Part shown: positions 1 to 7,826 of the stretch, in pieces | Layout: every line of letters starts with the position of its first letter | Position numbering within the stretch: position 1 is the stretch's first letter | From: DASVDE01 sp963740065 | Lineage (GTDB): Bacteria > Actinomycetota > Thermoleophilia > Solirubrobacterales > 70-9 | Reading direction: 5' to 3' | Assembly (NCBI GenBank): GCA_963740065.1 | Contig: CAVUCS010000004.1 | Location: forward strand, 248,001 to 312,000 | Length of the DNA stretch: 64,000 nucleotides | Program-made: the position numbers and the translations under genes | The notes under the pieces: model-generated | The model's database searches: none | Told to the model about the DNA's origin: nothing | The model's input: only the letters and a program-made list of their open reading frames with translations

Positions 1-899
1 TTGTATGAATTGACCCACTGGGCGAAGAGCGGCGAGATCTCGCGCGCATGCTTGAGCTGGCCGGCGATGAAGGCCTTTGCGGTGGCCGAGAGGAAGTACT
101 GATCGTCGGGATCGAAAAAGGCGTTTCTCCCGCCTTTGGTCAAAGACTGGTGCACATGCATCCCGGACCCGTTCTCACCGAATAGCGGCTTGGGCATAAA
201 GGTGGCGTGCCAGCCGTATTTCATAGCGATCTCCTTGACCACGATGCGATACGTCATGCAGTCGTCGGCCATCGCCAGCGCGTCCTTGTAGCGCATGTCG
301 ACCTCGTGCTGAGAGGGGCCGACCTCGTGATGGGTGTACTCGACGTGGATGCCCATCCGCTCCAACGCCAACACCGTCTCCCGGCGTAGATCGGAGCCGG
401 CGTCGAGCGTCGTCAGGTCGAAGTAGCCGCCCTCATCGAGCACCTCCGGGACGCCGTTCTCCGGCTTCGCCGAGCGGAAGTAGAAGTACTCCAGCTCGGG
501 GCCGATGTTGTAGGCGTCGAAACCCAGATCTTCAGCGCGCTTCAGCGCCCGGCGCAAGATCCAACGCGGGTCGCCCTCGTAAGGCTCTCCACCGGGGACC
601 CGGATGTCGCAGAACATGCGGGCGACGGCGTTTTCCTCCTCGGGGCGCCAGGGCACAAGCGCGAAGGTCGAGGGATCGGGCATCGCGATCATGTCCGACT
701 CCTCGATTGGATTGAAGCCGGTAATCGAGGATCCATCGAAGCCCATGCCGCCCTCGAAGGCGTCTTCCAGTTCGGCGGCGTTGATCGAAAAGCTCTTCAG
801 CTGGCCGAGGACGTCGGTGAACCAGAGCCGGATGAAGCGAACGTCGCGCTCCTTGACGATCTCAGCAACATCAGCGGCGCTCTTGGGTAGATCTGCCAT
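1..899 (-). CDS. glnA: Glutamine synthetase type I (5' part; 3' end beyond the window)
   Basis: Makes glutamine from glutamate, ammonia and ATP in the cytoplasm; the main ammonia-assimilating enzyme. About 299 N-terminal residues are visible and the frame runs off the left edge at QWVNSY, the usual NSYKRL region, so the rest lies outside. Family motifs appear in order: GFDGSS near residue 55, the glutamate/metal-site GPELEYF, HHEVGPSQHE, and NGSGMHVHQS. ATG start at 899. It is divergent from the gene at 1037, and the 137-bp gap holds that gene's promoter. The adenylylation-site region is not visible, so the regulatory class cannot be read. Confidence 0.95.
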   Translation of the reverse strand, partial: MADLPKSAADVAEIVKERDVRFIRLWFTDVLGQLKSFSINAAELEDAFEGGMGFDGSSITGFNPIEESDMIAMPDPSTFALVPWRPEEENAVARMFCDIRVPGGEPYEGDPRWILRRALKRAEDLGFDAYNIGPELEYFYFRSAKPENGVPEVLDEGGYFDLTTLDAGSDLRRETVLALERMGIHVEYTHHEVGPSQHEVDMRYKDALAMADDCMTYRIVVKEIAMKYGWHATFMPKPLFGENGSGMHVHQSLTKGGRNAFFDPDDQYFLSATAKAFIAGQLKHAREISPLFAQWVNSY

Positions 900-961
900 T
901 CCGGCCTCCTTCGGGGCTTGTCCGCGCGGGGGCCGCAACGATAGGCGAAGTCGAGGCCGGC

Positions 962-1009
962 TTGCGAGGCCGTCCGAAAGGCGGTATAACTTACTCCTCG
1001 TAAGTAAGT
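962..1009 (+). promoter_or_regulatory. Promoter with inverted-repeat operator for the gene at 1037
   Basis: A -35 TTGCGA (962-967) and a -10 TATAAC (985-990) are separated by exactly 17 bp. A perfect inverted repeat ACTTACT-N7-AGTAAGT (989-995 and 1003-1009) covers the end of the -10 and the expected transcription start; a 6-bp version with 5-bp spacing is nested inside. Position and size fit a TetR/GntR-type repressor site. The cognate regulator is not adjacent. Confidence 0.7.
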
Positions 1010-1036
1010 GGCTCAAAGTAAAGTAAAGGGCGAAAC

Positions 1037-1603
1037 GTGACGGTAAGAACAGAAGTCAGCAGGTTCCAGATCCACGACGAGTTGACGGCCCCGGATGAGA
1101 GCGCTCCCCTGCTCAAGAGCATCCAGGCCGCTGGCGGTGCAGTGACCAAGTTCGTCGGCGTGCTCGCCGGCGCGCCCGCAGTGCTTCGTGCCTACACCAG
1201 GATGCGCTCAGAACTGCGCGGCGGAGTCCTGCCGCAAGCCACCCGTGAGCGGATCGCCTTGGCGGTCGCCGAGCGCCGCGACGACACCTACAGCATCGCC
1301 CAGCACGCGAAGTCCGCCCGCCGGGCCGGTCTCGGCCTCGACGAAGTCTCCCGGGCTCGCAGCTTCACTTCGGGTGACTCCAGAGAGGCGACCCTGCTCG
1401 CTTACCTGAAAGAGGCCCTCGACGCCGATGGCCCGCCGCCGATCCACCTCCATGAGGAGGCACGAGAGATCGGCTGGTCCGACGAAGAGATCCTCGAAGC
1501 GGTCGGCCACCTGGCCCTCAACGAGTTCCAAAGCCTGATTGCGGGCTCAGCCGCCCTGCCGAAAGACCAGGCGACGCCGAGGGTTCTGCCCGCGGCGGCC
1601 TAA
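1037..1603 (+). CDS. Carboxymuconolactone decarboxylase / AhpD-like protein
   Basis: 188-residue all-helical protein of the AhpD/CMD superfamily. The recognisable core runs from about residue 65 (RERIALAVAERRDDTYSIAQHAKSARRAGL) to the LNEFQSL segment near 165. The family's redox CxxC is absent: the active-site segment reads YSIAQH, keeping the His but no Cys, so peroxidase-type thiol chemistry is unlikely. GTG start at 1037, chosen for the AAAGGG ribosome-binding site at 1025-1030 and the promoter just upstream. It stands alone, and its stop overlaps the stop of the convergent gene at 1600. Substrate unknown. Confidence 0.75.
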   Translation: MTVRTEVSRFQIHDELTAPDESAPLLKSIQAAGGAVTKFVGVLAGAPAVLRAYTRMRSELRGGVLPQATRERIALAVAERRDDTYSIAQHAKSARRAGLGLDEVSRARSFTSGDSREATLLAYLKEALDADGPPPIHLHEEAREIGWSDEEILEAVGHLALNEFQSLIAGSAALPKDQATPRVLPAAA

Positions 1604-2329
1604 CCCTCGACGACGGTCGCCGTGTAGAGCAGGCGGGCTGTCGAGTAGCGACAACCGTAGGTGGCGCGCTTGCCGATTTGAGCCTGAGGCATACCCTGGC
1701 GGACGTCGGTTGAGTTCGTGCACTTGCCCGGGGCGCGGCTTGCGCGCCAGACGTTGTTGGCCGCAAGGCCCTGGGCAAAGGCGGGCGCCCAGGTGGGCAC
1801 GGTGATCCCGACGATGTCGCCCTTCTCGACCTTCAGCGACGCGCCGAACTTGACCGTTTGGCCCAAGTAGGGACTGAGCACGCGGATCGAGCTCTGTCTG
1901 CGCAGGTTGTAACGAGGGTGGATTTGTGCCGGCGATTCGACGGAGAATCGCGAGGCGCGCCTCCGGCGGGGTGCCGAAAAAGCCGTTGAAGAAGGAGCGC
2001 TGCCGACCGGTCGGCTTGGAGAGGGTCAGTGTCCAAGCCGTCACCTTGCCCTTGCGCGGGACAACGAAGGGCAACGTCGCCTGTCCGTTGTTGAGCTGGA
2101 AGCCGGTGACGCTGCCGATCGCCTGACAGGGCGACTCCGGGCAAGAGGGATCCGGGGTGGCCGCTGTGTCACCGAGCACAATCGTGGTGCGGGAGCTCGT
2201 CGCCGCGCCGGCGTTCGCAACCAAAGCCACCAGGATCGCGAGGGCGCTCGCCGCCACCATCATCGCCACCAGCCGACCGCGCTTCTTCGTCGACCGCGTC
2301 GCGACAGCTCCATTCGAAGACCTCGACAT
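1600..2329 (-). pseudogene. Secreted hypothetical protein with a single-base frameshift
   Basis: Reconstructed length is 242 residues if one base is removed near 1938-1942. The N-terminal part has a basic start and one hydrophobic segment (VAMMVAASALAILVALVANAGA), so it is exported or anchored, followed by a Cys-containing stretch. After the break the other frame continues sensibly through LSPYLGQTVKF and VGITVPTWAPAFAQ, ending ARLLYTATVVEG. The start at 2329 is preferred over the ATG at 2335 because AGGAG lies 7 nt upstream of it. I recall similar secreted proteins from Solirubrobacterales, function unknown. Loss of one base restores the whole frame, so sequencing error is as likely as decay. 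Confidence 0.6.
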
Positions 2330-2397
2330 CCCCATGCTCCTCTCGTAGAAATTCGTCCTGCGTAGATCAGGGTAGCCGCCCAGGCGGCCGAAGGGCC

Positions 2398-2871
2398 CTA
2401 CCTGGCGTGCCGCGCGAAGTTGCGCGCGAGTGCGTAGCGGACCCGATTTGAGCCGTCGAAGCCGAGCAGCCGCCGGGCGCCGTTGGTCAGGTCCCATGCA
2501 CGACCCCTGCTGTAGGGACCGCGATCGATCACCTTGGTGATCAGGTAGCGGCCCCTGTAGGCAAATTTGACCGTGGTGCCGCAGGGGAGCTTTCGATGTG
2601 CGACGCCAATGGTTCCGGGGCGCAGAATCTGGCCGCAGGCGGTGTGATTGCCGTAGAGGCCCGGGCCATACCAAGTGGCGCTCGCGGTTTTCATCGGGCT
2701 GAAGGCGATGTCCTGGCCGCTCGCCCCCGCGCCACCACCGAAAGCGAGGCTGGACGCACCGCCCGTGGCCGCCTGCGCGGGCACAGCTGTGAGAGCGACC
2801 GTCGCCAAGATGGCGCCGAGAAGCGCTCGTCGATTGCTTTTCCGCCCATGGCGGTGCATGCCTGCCTTCAT
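2398..2871 (-). CDS. RlpA-like double-psi beta-barrel protein (secreted)
   Basis: 157 residues. An N-terminal signal peptide (RRALLGAILATVALTAVPAQA) is followed by a short linker and an RlpA-like double-psi beta-barrel from about residue 62 (SATWYGPGLYGNHTACGQ) to 145, including the diagnostic VIDRGPY and LTNGARRLLG. Members act on, or bind, peptidoglycan in the cell wall; some are lytic transglycosylases. The conserved Asp of IDRGPY is present. ATG at 2871 has AAGGA 7 nt upstream. A c-di-AMP riboswitch fills its leader, the usual arrangement for actinobacterial wall hydrolases, so expression probably falls when c-di-AMP is high. Confidence 0.88.
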   Translation of the reverse strand: MKAGMHRHGRKSNRRALLGAILATVALTAVPAQAATGGASSLAFGGGAGASGQDIAFSPMKTASATWYGPGLYGNHTACGQILRPGTIGVAHRKLPCGTTVKFAYRGRYLITKVIDRGPYSRGRAWDLTNGARRLLGFDGSNRVRYALARNFARHAR

Positions 2872-2884
2872 TTCTCTTTCCTTG

Positions 2885-3010
2885 CGCTTACGGGGTTAGC
2901 TGACGGGCTCGCGCTGAAAGAGCTGCGCTACGCGGCAGATGCCGGCGATTCGCCCCAACTGATGGGTCCCCCGATCTCCGCGATATATGGCGGAGACTCA
3001 GCGGTCGCGG
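2885..3010 (-). promoter_or_regulatory. c-di-AMP riboswitch (ydaO/yuaA motif)
   Basis: Read on the minus strand, the leader of the RlpA-like gene contains the conserved pieces in order: a CTCCGC...GCGGAG hairpin (2975-2996), GGGGGACCCA, TTGGGGCGAATC, CTCTTTCAGC, GCGAGCCCGTCAGCTAACC and a 3' GTAAGCG that can pair with the 5' CGCT to close the motif. It ends about 13 nt before the start codon. The ydaO/yuaA class binds cyclic di-AMP and normally turns off cell-wall hydrolase genes in actinobacteria. The exact 5' boundary is estimated. Confidence 0.9.
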
Positions 3011-3150
3011 CACATTAGCAAACGCTAAGACGGAATTATGTGAACCTTTGTAAAAGTGCTGCTTCGCCGTCGGGGCTGATCCATCGTCACGACGGCTGGA
3101 GTCGCCCAGCGCTGCAGGAAACCACCCGTCCCCCCCTCCCCCGGGCATAG

Positions 3151-3174
3151 AAAAGGCCCCTCGCGGGGCCTTTT
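3151..3174 (-). terminator. Intrinsic terminator of RNase P RNA
   Basis: GGCCCC / GGGGCC stem (3155-3160 and 3165-3170) with a 4-nt loop, flanked by AAAA and TTTT, so it can work in both directions. It lies directly after the 3' end of rnpB. Confidence 0.8.
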
Positions 3175-3179
3175 CCTTA

Positions 3180-3543
3180 GCGGGCCTGTAAGCCGGATCC
3201 TGTCGAGTACGACCATCTGTCTCACGAGACCGAGGTCTCGAGGGGCCGCCTAAGCGACCCTGCGGCCTACCTGGACCTACCCGGGCCGGGTCATCGGTCC
3301 TGCTTGGCCTTGCACCTGGCGGGGTTTGCCTGGCCGCCGCGTCACCACGGCGCCGGTGCGCTCTTACCGCACCATTTCACCTTTGCCTGTTCGCGACTCA
3401 CGTGTGGCCGCGCCATCGGCTGTGTATTTCTGTGGCACTGTCCCGCGGGTTTCCCCGGGTGGGCGTTAGCCACCGCCATGCCCTTCGGTGTCCGGACTTT
3501 CCTCGAGGGGTTTTCTCTCCCCCCGCGGCCGTTCGGCCCGCCT
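3180..3543 (-). ncRNA. rnpB: RNase P RNA (bacterial type A)
   Basis: Catalytic RNA that trims tRNA 5' ends. On the minus strand the 5' part carries the conserved GAGGAAAGTCCGGAC, and the 3' part ends with GATCCGGCTTACAGGCCCGC. The terminal helix P1 is visible as GCGGGCC (5', plus 3535-3541) pairing with GGCCCGC (3', plus 3181-3187). The ends are set from that helix and are good to a few bases. A terminator follows at 3151-3174. Confidence 0.95.
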
Positions 3544-3548
3544 ACTCG

Positions 3549-3577
3549 ATGGTAGCCCCCGATCGCCGCATTCGCCA
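3549..3577 (-). promoter_or_regulatory. rnpB: Probable rnpB promoter
   Basis: Minus-strand -35 TGGCGA (plus 3572-3577) and -10 TACCAT (plus 3549-3554) are 17 bp apart, and the expected start falls within a few bases of the 5' end inferred from helix P1. The -35 is weak. Confidence 0.4.
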
Positions 3578-3594
3578 CATATGCTGGACGCCGA

Positions 3595-4418
3595 ATGGGA
3601 ACGGCCGTCGTCACCGGAGCGGGAAGCGGCCTTGGGCGGGAGATCGCGCTGGAACTTGGGCGGCGCGGCTTCCGCGTCTGGGCGACCGACATCGACGCGG
3701 CCGCGGCCGCCGAAACCGCGGCCGAGATCGGCGAAAGGAGCCTCTTCGTCGACTCTGGACGTGAGGAGCGAGGCCGCCTGCAGGGCGATCGCATCCGAGG
3801 CGGCGGCGAACGGCGGGCTCGACGTCTGGGTCAACAACGCCGGCGTGCTCTTCACGGGCGTCTCCTGGGAGCAGGACGAGGAGGTGCGCCGAACGATGCT
3901 CGAGGTCAACGCGCTCGGCACGATGAACGGCACCGTGGCCGCGCTCGAGCCGATGGTCAAGGCGGGCACGCGGGCACGTGATCAACGTCATCTCGCTCGC
4001 CGGATTGGTCGCCGCCCCCGGCGAAGTCGCTTACTCCGCCAGCAAGCACGCCGCGATCGCCTTCACGCTCGGCACTCTGTTCGACCTGCGCCGATCGGGC
4101 ATCCGTGGCGTCGAGCTCTCGGCGGTCTGCCCGGACGGCGTCTGGACCCCGATGATCGAAGACAAGCTCGACGACCCCGACGCCAGCGGCTCCTTCTCCG
4201 GGCAGCTGCTTACCCCGGAGAGGGTCGCCGGCGAGGTGGGCAAGCTCACCGAGCGCCCCCGCCCGGTGCTCGTCATCCCGCGTTGGCGCGGGCCGATGCT
4301 GCGCTTCTTCGACGCCTTCCCCCGCCTGGGGCTACGCCTGCTGCCCCTGGTGATGGCCGACGCGCGACGGCGCCAGCGGCACTACAAGAAGCTGATCGAG
4401 TCCGGCCGCTGGCCCTGA
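3595..4418 (+). pseudogene. Short-chain dehydrogenase/reductase with two frameshifts
   Basis: Reconstructs to 273 residues when one base is dropped near 3754 and one near 3970, joining three frames. The parts fit a classical SDR: TGAGSGLG nucleotide-binding motif at residue 7, NNAG after DVWV, the catalytic-Ser strand INVISLAG and YSASK with catalytic Tyr and Lys. The substrate-binding end VCPDGVWTPMIEDK and a basic C-terminal helix are intact. NAD(P)-dependent oxidoreductase of unknown substrate. The ATG at 3595 lacks a clear ribosome-binding site. Both breaks are single extra bases, so either sequence error or an early pseudogene. Confidence 0.75.
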
Positions 4419-4427
4419 CGAGTCTGG

Positions 4428-5039
4428 TCAGACTTTGCGGAAGACGCCGACCACGCGACCCAGGATCGTCGCGTCGGTGGTGATGATCGGCTCCATCGCC
4501 TCGTTCTCGGGCTGGAGGCGAATGTGGTCCGACTCGCGGAAGAAGCGCTTCACCGTCGCCTCCTCTCCGATCAGGGCAACGACGATCTCTCCGTTGGGAG
4601 CCTCACTGGCCGGCCGCACGACGACGTAGTCGCCTTCGAGAATGCCGGCGTCCTTCATGCTCTCGCCGCGAACCCGGAGGATGTAGTCGCCGTCCTCCCC
4701 GCCGATCACGTCGGGGATCTCGATGTATTCCTCGATGTTCTCTTCGGCGACGATCGGCTCTCCCGCCGCGACCTGGCCGACCAGCGGCAGCCCGCTCTCG
4801 GGCCGGATCGTCCGCTTGGCCTTGTCGAACAACAGCTCGATAGCTCGCGGCTTGGAGGGGTCGCGACGCAGCAGCCCGATCTTCTCCAGATTGGCGAGGT
4901 GCGCGTGCACGGTCGAAGACGAGTGCAAGCCGACGGCTCTGCCGATCTCCCGCACGGTCGGCGGGTAGCCGGTCTTGGCGGCGTACTTGCCGATGAAGTC
5001 GAAGATCTCCTTCTGGCGCTTGGTCAGATCAAGGTCCAT
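4428..5039 (-). CDS. lexA: SOS-response repressor LexA
   Basis: 203 residues. An N-terminal winged helix-turn-helix (about 1-65, with TVREIGRAVGLHSSSTVHAHL) binds SOS boxes. The C-terminal S24 self-cleavage domain has the Ala-Gly cleavage site in QVAAGEP near residue 92, catalytic Ser in GESM and catalytic Lys in ATVKRF. After DNA damage, RecA filaments trigger autocleavage and derepression. GAGGGGG lies 4 nt upstream of the ATG. An SOS box at 5081-5094 indicates autoregulation. The preceding SDR gene converges on it with 9 bp between stops. Confidence 0.97.
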   Translation of the reverse strand: MDLDLTKRQKEIFDFIGKYAAKTGYPPTVREIGRAVGLHSSSTVHAHLANLEKIGLLRRDPSKPRAIELLFDKAKRTIRPESGLPLVGQVAAGEPIVAEENIEEYIEIPDVIGGEDGDYILRVRGESMKDAGILEGDYVVVRPASEAPNGEIVVALIGEEATVKRFFRESDHIRLQPENEAMEPIITTDATILGRVVGVFRKV

Positions 5040-5080
5040 CGGTCCCCCTCACCCACCCGCGTGCCGGGTATGGTCACGTT

Positions 5081-5094
5081 CGAACACTTGTTCG
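5081..5094 (-). promoter_or_regulatory. lexA: SOS box (LexA operator)
   Basis: CGAACACTTGTTCG, matching the GAAC-N4-GTTC box of Gram-positive and actinobacterial LexA, 42 bp upstream of the lexA start codon. Direct sequence match. Confidence 0.9.
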
Positions 5095-5171
5095 CAGGCT
5101 ACTGCCTCGCCCGGACACTTTCAAGGAGGCGAGCCGTCGACGCCCAAACATCTAGAATCAACCGCCCTCGA

Positions 5172-5257
<86 letters not shown>

Positions 5258-5279
5258 TCACCCATTAGGATCGCCGACG

Positions 5280-5537
5280 GTGACTATCGGAGCGGCGATA
5301 TTCCTGATTGCGGTGGGAGCGATCCTCCGCTACGCGACCAACTTCTCGGTCCAGAACGTTGACATGGACACGGTCGGCCTGATCCTGATGATCGCCGGCG
5401 CCGCGGGGTTGGTGCTCGGCTTCGCGCAGGAGGCGATGCGGTCCAAACAGCGGCGAGATGACGCCGCCGAGGAGGAGCGACGCCGAGCCGCCGGGCAGCA
5501 GCAGGCGCCACCTCCGAACGAACCGCCGCGCTACTAG
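5280..5537 (+). CDS. DUF6458 family small membrane protein
   Basis: 85 residues with two membrane segments (about 2-20 and 30-48), then a charged EEERRRAAGQQQ tail that ends in prolines and is probably cytoplasmic. The pattern MTIGAAIFLIAVGAIL...VGLILMIAGAAGLVLG fits DUF6458, a short actinobacterial family of unknown role. GTG start 22 bp after the tRNA, so it may be read from the tRNA promoter. A strong hairpin follows at 5547. Confidence 0.8.
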   Translation: MTIGAAIFLIAVGAILRYATNFSVQNVDMDTVGLILMIAGAAGLVLGFAQEAMRSKQRRDDAAEEERRRAAGQQQAPPPNEPPRY

Positions 5538-5546
5538 CCAAAAGCC

Positions 5547-5570
5547 GACCGGGCCCATTTGGGCCCGGTC
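5547..5570 (+). terminator. Hairpin between convergent genes
   Basis: Perfect 10-bp stem GACCGGGCCC / GGGCCCGGTC around an ATTT loop, between the convergent DUF6458 and DUF378 genes. There is no downstream T-run on the plus strand and AAAA lies just before it, so it may end transcription mainly for the minus strand. Confidence 0.6.
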
Positions 5571-5589
5571 TGACCGCACTCCCTCGGTT

Positions 5590-5823
5590 TCAGGTGCCGC
5601 GAGGGTGCGGCGTGTGTCCCCCGATGTGAAGGCTCTCGAGCAACCTCGGAACGTAGAGGAGGCCAGAGGCGCCGACCACGACGTAGACGATGTCGGTGAG
5701 CGTGCCGCTCCCGAAAACGTCCGAGATCACATTCGTGTCGAACAGCCCGACCATGCCCCAATTGAGGGCGCCGAGCACCATGATGAGAAGTGCAACGGGC
5801 TCAAACCGCTTGATCGTCTCCAT
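5590..5823 (-). CDS. DUF378 family membrane protein
   Basis: 77 residues, two membrane segments (about 8-27 and 41-60) and the family hallmark LGALNWGMVGLF. Similar to YuzA-type proteins of unknown function. ATG at 5823 with GGAGGG 4 nt upstream. No gene follows it on the same strand before the terminator. Confidence 0.85.
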   Translation of the reverse strand: METIKRFEPVALLIMVLGALNWGMVGLFDTNVISDVFGSGTLTDIVYVVVGASGLLYVPRLLESLHIGGHTPHPRGT

Positions 5824-5943
5824 TTTTCCCTCCTAGGAGATAATGCGGATAGTTACGATCTATATAACCCTCGGAACCGCGCTCTGTTACGCCTCGCCGG
5901 AAAACGGTGGCAATCGCCCAGACAAAGCGAATAGGGTGGCTCG

Positions 5944-6222
5944 ATGGCGATCAAACTTCACCGTTGTTCAGTCATGTGGGCCAAGATCGATGCCCATCCT
6001 TGCTGGCGGGTGCAGAAGGCTCTCGACGAGCAGGGGGTCGAGTACGAGGTGGTCAAGGGGCCACTGCTGCCAGGCAACCGCGACGAGCTGAAGAAGCTGT
6101 CGGGCCAAAACAAATACCCAACGATCGAATTCGAGAATGGCGGCGTTTACCGCGCCGAGTCGAATGACATGGCCGCGCGGATTCGCGCCGGAGAGCTCTT
6201 CAAGGGCTCCGAGAGCGCCTAG
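5944..6222 (+). CDS. Glutathione S-transferase N-terminal-like thioredoxin-fold protein
   Basis: 92 residues, one thioredoxin-like domain without the GST helical domain. Beta-alpha-beta start IKLHRCSVMW, a second Cys in HPCWRVQKAL, and the cis-proline segment NKYPTIEFENG followed by YRAESNDMA are typical of GST_N/glutaredoxin-like proteins. Cys8 and Cys20 are too far apart for a CxxC site. Likely a small cytoplasmic redox or ligand-binding protein. It ends 29 bp before the GMC gene, so co-transcription is possible. Confidence 0.6.
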   Translation: MAIKLHRCSVMWAKIDAHPCWRVQKALDEQGVEYEVVKGPLLPGNRDELKKLSGQNKYPTIEFENGGVYRAESNDMAARIRAGELFKGSESA

Positions 6223-6251
6223 ACTCGATCCGTCCCACAGGAGGAGGAGCG

Positions 6252-7826
6252 ATGTACGACTACGTGATCGTCGGGGCGGGGTCGGCAGGGTGCGTGCTCG
6301 CGGCGCGGCTCTCCGAGGATCCGGAAGTCTCCGTCCTGCTGCTCGAAGCCGGGCCGCCTGACGCAAACCAGAACATCCACGTGCCGCTCGGCTATCTGAA
6401 GCTGGCTCGCACCGAGGTCGACTGGGACTACGACTCGGCGCCGGAGCCGAACTGCAACGGGCGGCGGATCGGGCTCCCCCGCGGCAGAGTCTTTGGCGGT
6501 TCCTCTTCGACCAACGCGATGGTCTACATCCGCGGCAACCGCCGCGACTACGACGATTGGGGCGCGGCGGGCTGGGCCTGGGACGACCTCTTCCCCTACT
6601 TCCTCAAGGCCGAGGACAACGAGCGCGGCGCCTCGGAGTGGCACGGGGCCGGCGGGCCGCTGCCGGTCTCCGACCAGCGTTCCGGCAACAAGATCACTCC
6701 CGCCTTCGTCGACGCCGCCGTCGAGGCCGGGCTGGCGCGCAACGACGACTTCAACGGCGCCGAGCAGGACGGCGCCGGGATGTACCAGGTGACGCAGCGG
6801 GGAGGACTGCGAGCCAGCGCCTCCGTCTCCTATCTGCACCCGGCGATGGAGCGGCCGAACCTGACCGCGATGCCCTACATGCAGGTCAACAGAGTCCTGT
6901 TCGACGGGACCCGAGCGGTGGGGGTCGAGGCGAGCCGGCTCGGCGAAACGCAAGAGTTCCGCGCCGAGCGCGAGACGATTCTCTGCGGCGGCGCCTACAA
7001 CTCACCGCAGTTGCTGATGCTCTCGGGCGTCGGCCCGGCCGAACACTTGGCGCTGCGCGAGATCGAAGTTCTGCTCGACCAGCCGGAGGTCGGCGCCAAC
7101 CTCAGCGATCATGCCGCCACCTACGGCGTCTGGACCACGCCCGAGCCGGAGAGCCTGCTCCTCGCGCAAGAACCGGCGGCGCTGGAGCAGTTCATGGCCT
7201 CGCAGACCGGACCCTTCGCCTCCAACCTTGCGGAGTCCGGTGGCTTCGCCCGCGTCGAGGCCGAGGCCGAAGCGCCCGACGTCCAATTTCACGTCGCCGC
7301 CCTGCACATCGTCGACGAGGGCCAGGGCGACACCGACCAGCACGGCATCTGGATCTCCCCCTGCTTGCTGACCCCGGAGAGCCGTGGCTCGGTCCGCCTC
7401 GCCTCCAACGACCCGACCGCGAAGCCGATCATTCGCAACGAGTTCTACACCGGAGAATCCGACATGCCGCGGATGATCGACGCCCTGCGACTGATGCAGG
7501 AGATCAGCGCCCAGCCCGCGCTCCGGCCCTACTGCGCGGAGCCGTTCACTGGGCCGGACGGCGACTCGGATGAAGACATGCGCGCCCTCGCCGCCAGCAC
7601 CACCTACGCGATCTACCACCCGGTCGGCACCTGCGCGATCGGCTCTGTCGTCGACACCGACCTGCGCGTTCAGGGCCTGGATGGGCTCCGGGTCGTCGAC
7701 GCCTCGGTGATGCCCGTCGTCCCCCGCGGCAACACCAACGCCCCGACGATCGCGATCGCCGAGCGCGCCGCCGACTTGATCAAAGGCGCGACCCCGCTGC
7801 GGCACGACGCGGCTGCAGTCAGCTGA
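6252..7826 (+). CDS. GMC family FAD-dependent alcohol oxidoreductase
   Basis: 524 residues. N-terminal FAD-binding VIVGAGSAGCVLAARL and the GMC signature region RGRVFGGSSSTNAMVYIRGN (about 80-100), a second signature GAYNSPQLLMLSGVGP, and the C-terminal catalytic HPVGTC plus NTNAPTIAIAERAA. The family includes choline dehydrogenase and AlkJ, which oxidises medium-chain alkanols in the alkane pathway. AGGAGGAG sits 5 nt before the ATG. It converges on the alkB-rubredoxin-tetR operon with an 8-bp stop overlap, so a role in the alcohol step after AlkB is a reasonable inference, not proven. Confidence 0.88.
   Translation: MYDYVIVGAGSAGCVLAARLSEDPEVSVLLLEAGPPDANQNIHVPLGYLKLARTEVDWDYDSAPEPNCNGRRIGLPRGRVFGGSSSTNAMVYIRGNRRDYDDWGAAGWAWDDLFPYFLKAEDNERGASEWHGAGGPLPVSDQRSGNKITPAFVDAAVEAGLARNDDFNGAEQDGAGMYQVTQRGGLRASASVSYLHPAMERPNLTAMPYMQVNRVLFDGTRAVGVEASRLGETQEFRAERETILCGGAYNSPQLLMLSGVGPAEHLALREIEVLLDQPEVGANLSDHAATYGVWTTPEPESLLLAQEPAALEQFMASQTGPFASNLAESGGFARVEAEAEAPDVQFHVAALHIVDEGQGDTDQHGIWISPCLLTPESRGSVRLASNDPTAKPIIRNEFYTGESDMPRMIDALRLMQEISAQPALRPYCAEPFTGPDGDSDEDMRALAASTTYAIYHPVGTCAIGSVVDTDLRVQGLDGLRVVDASVMPVVPRGNTNAPTIAIAERAADLIKGATPLRHDAAAVS

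Noticed and set aside
2398..3060. Clear sigma-70 promoter for the RlpA-like gene
   Set aside because: TTCACA and GCTAAT can be found upstream on the minus strand, but at 19-bp spacing; not good enough to call.
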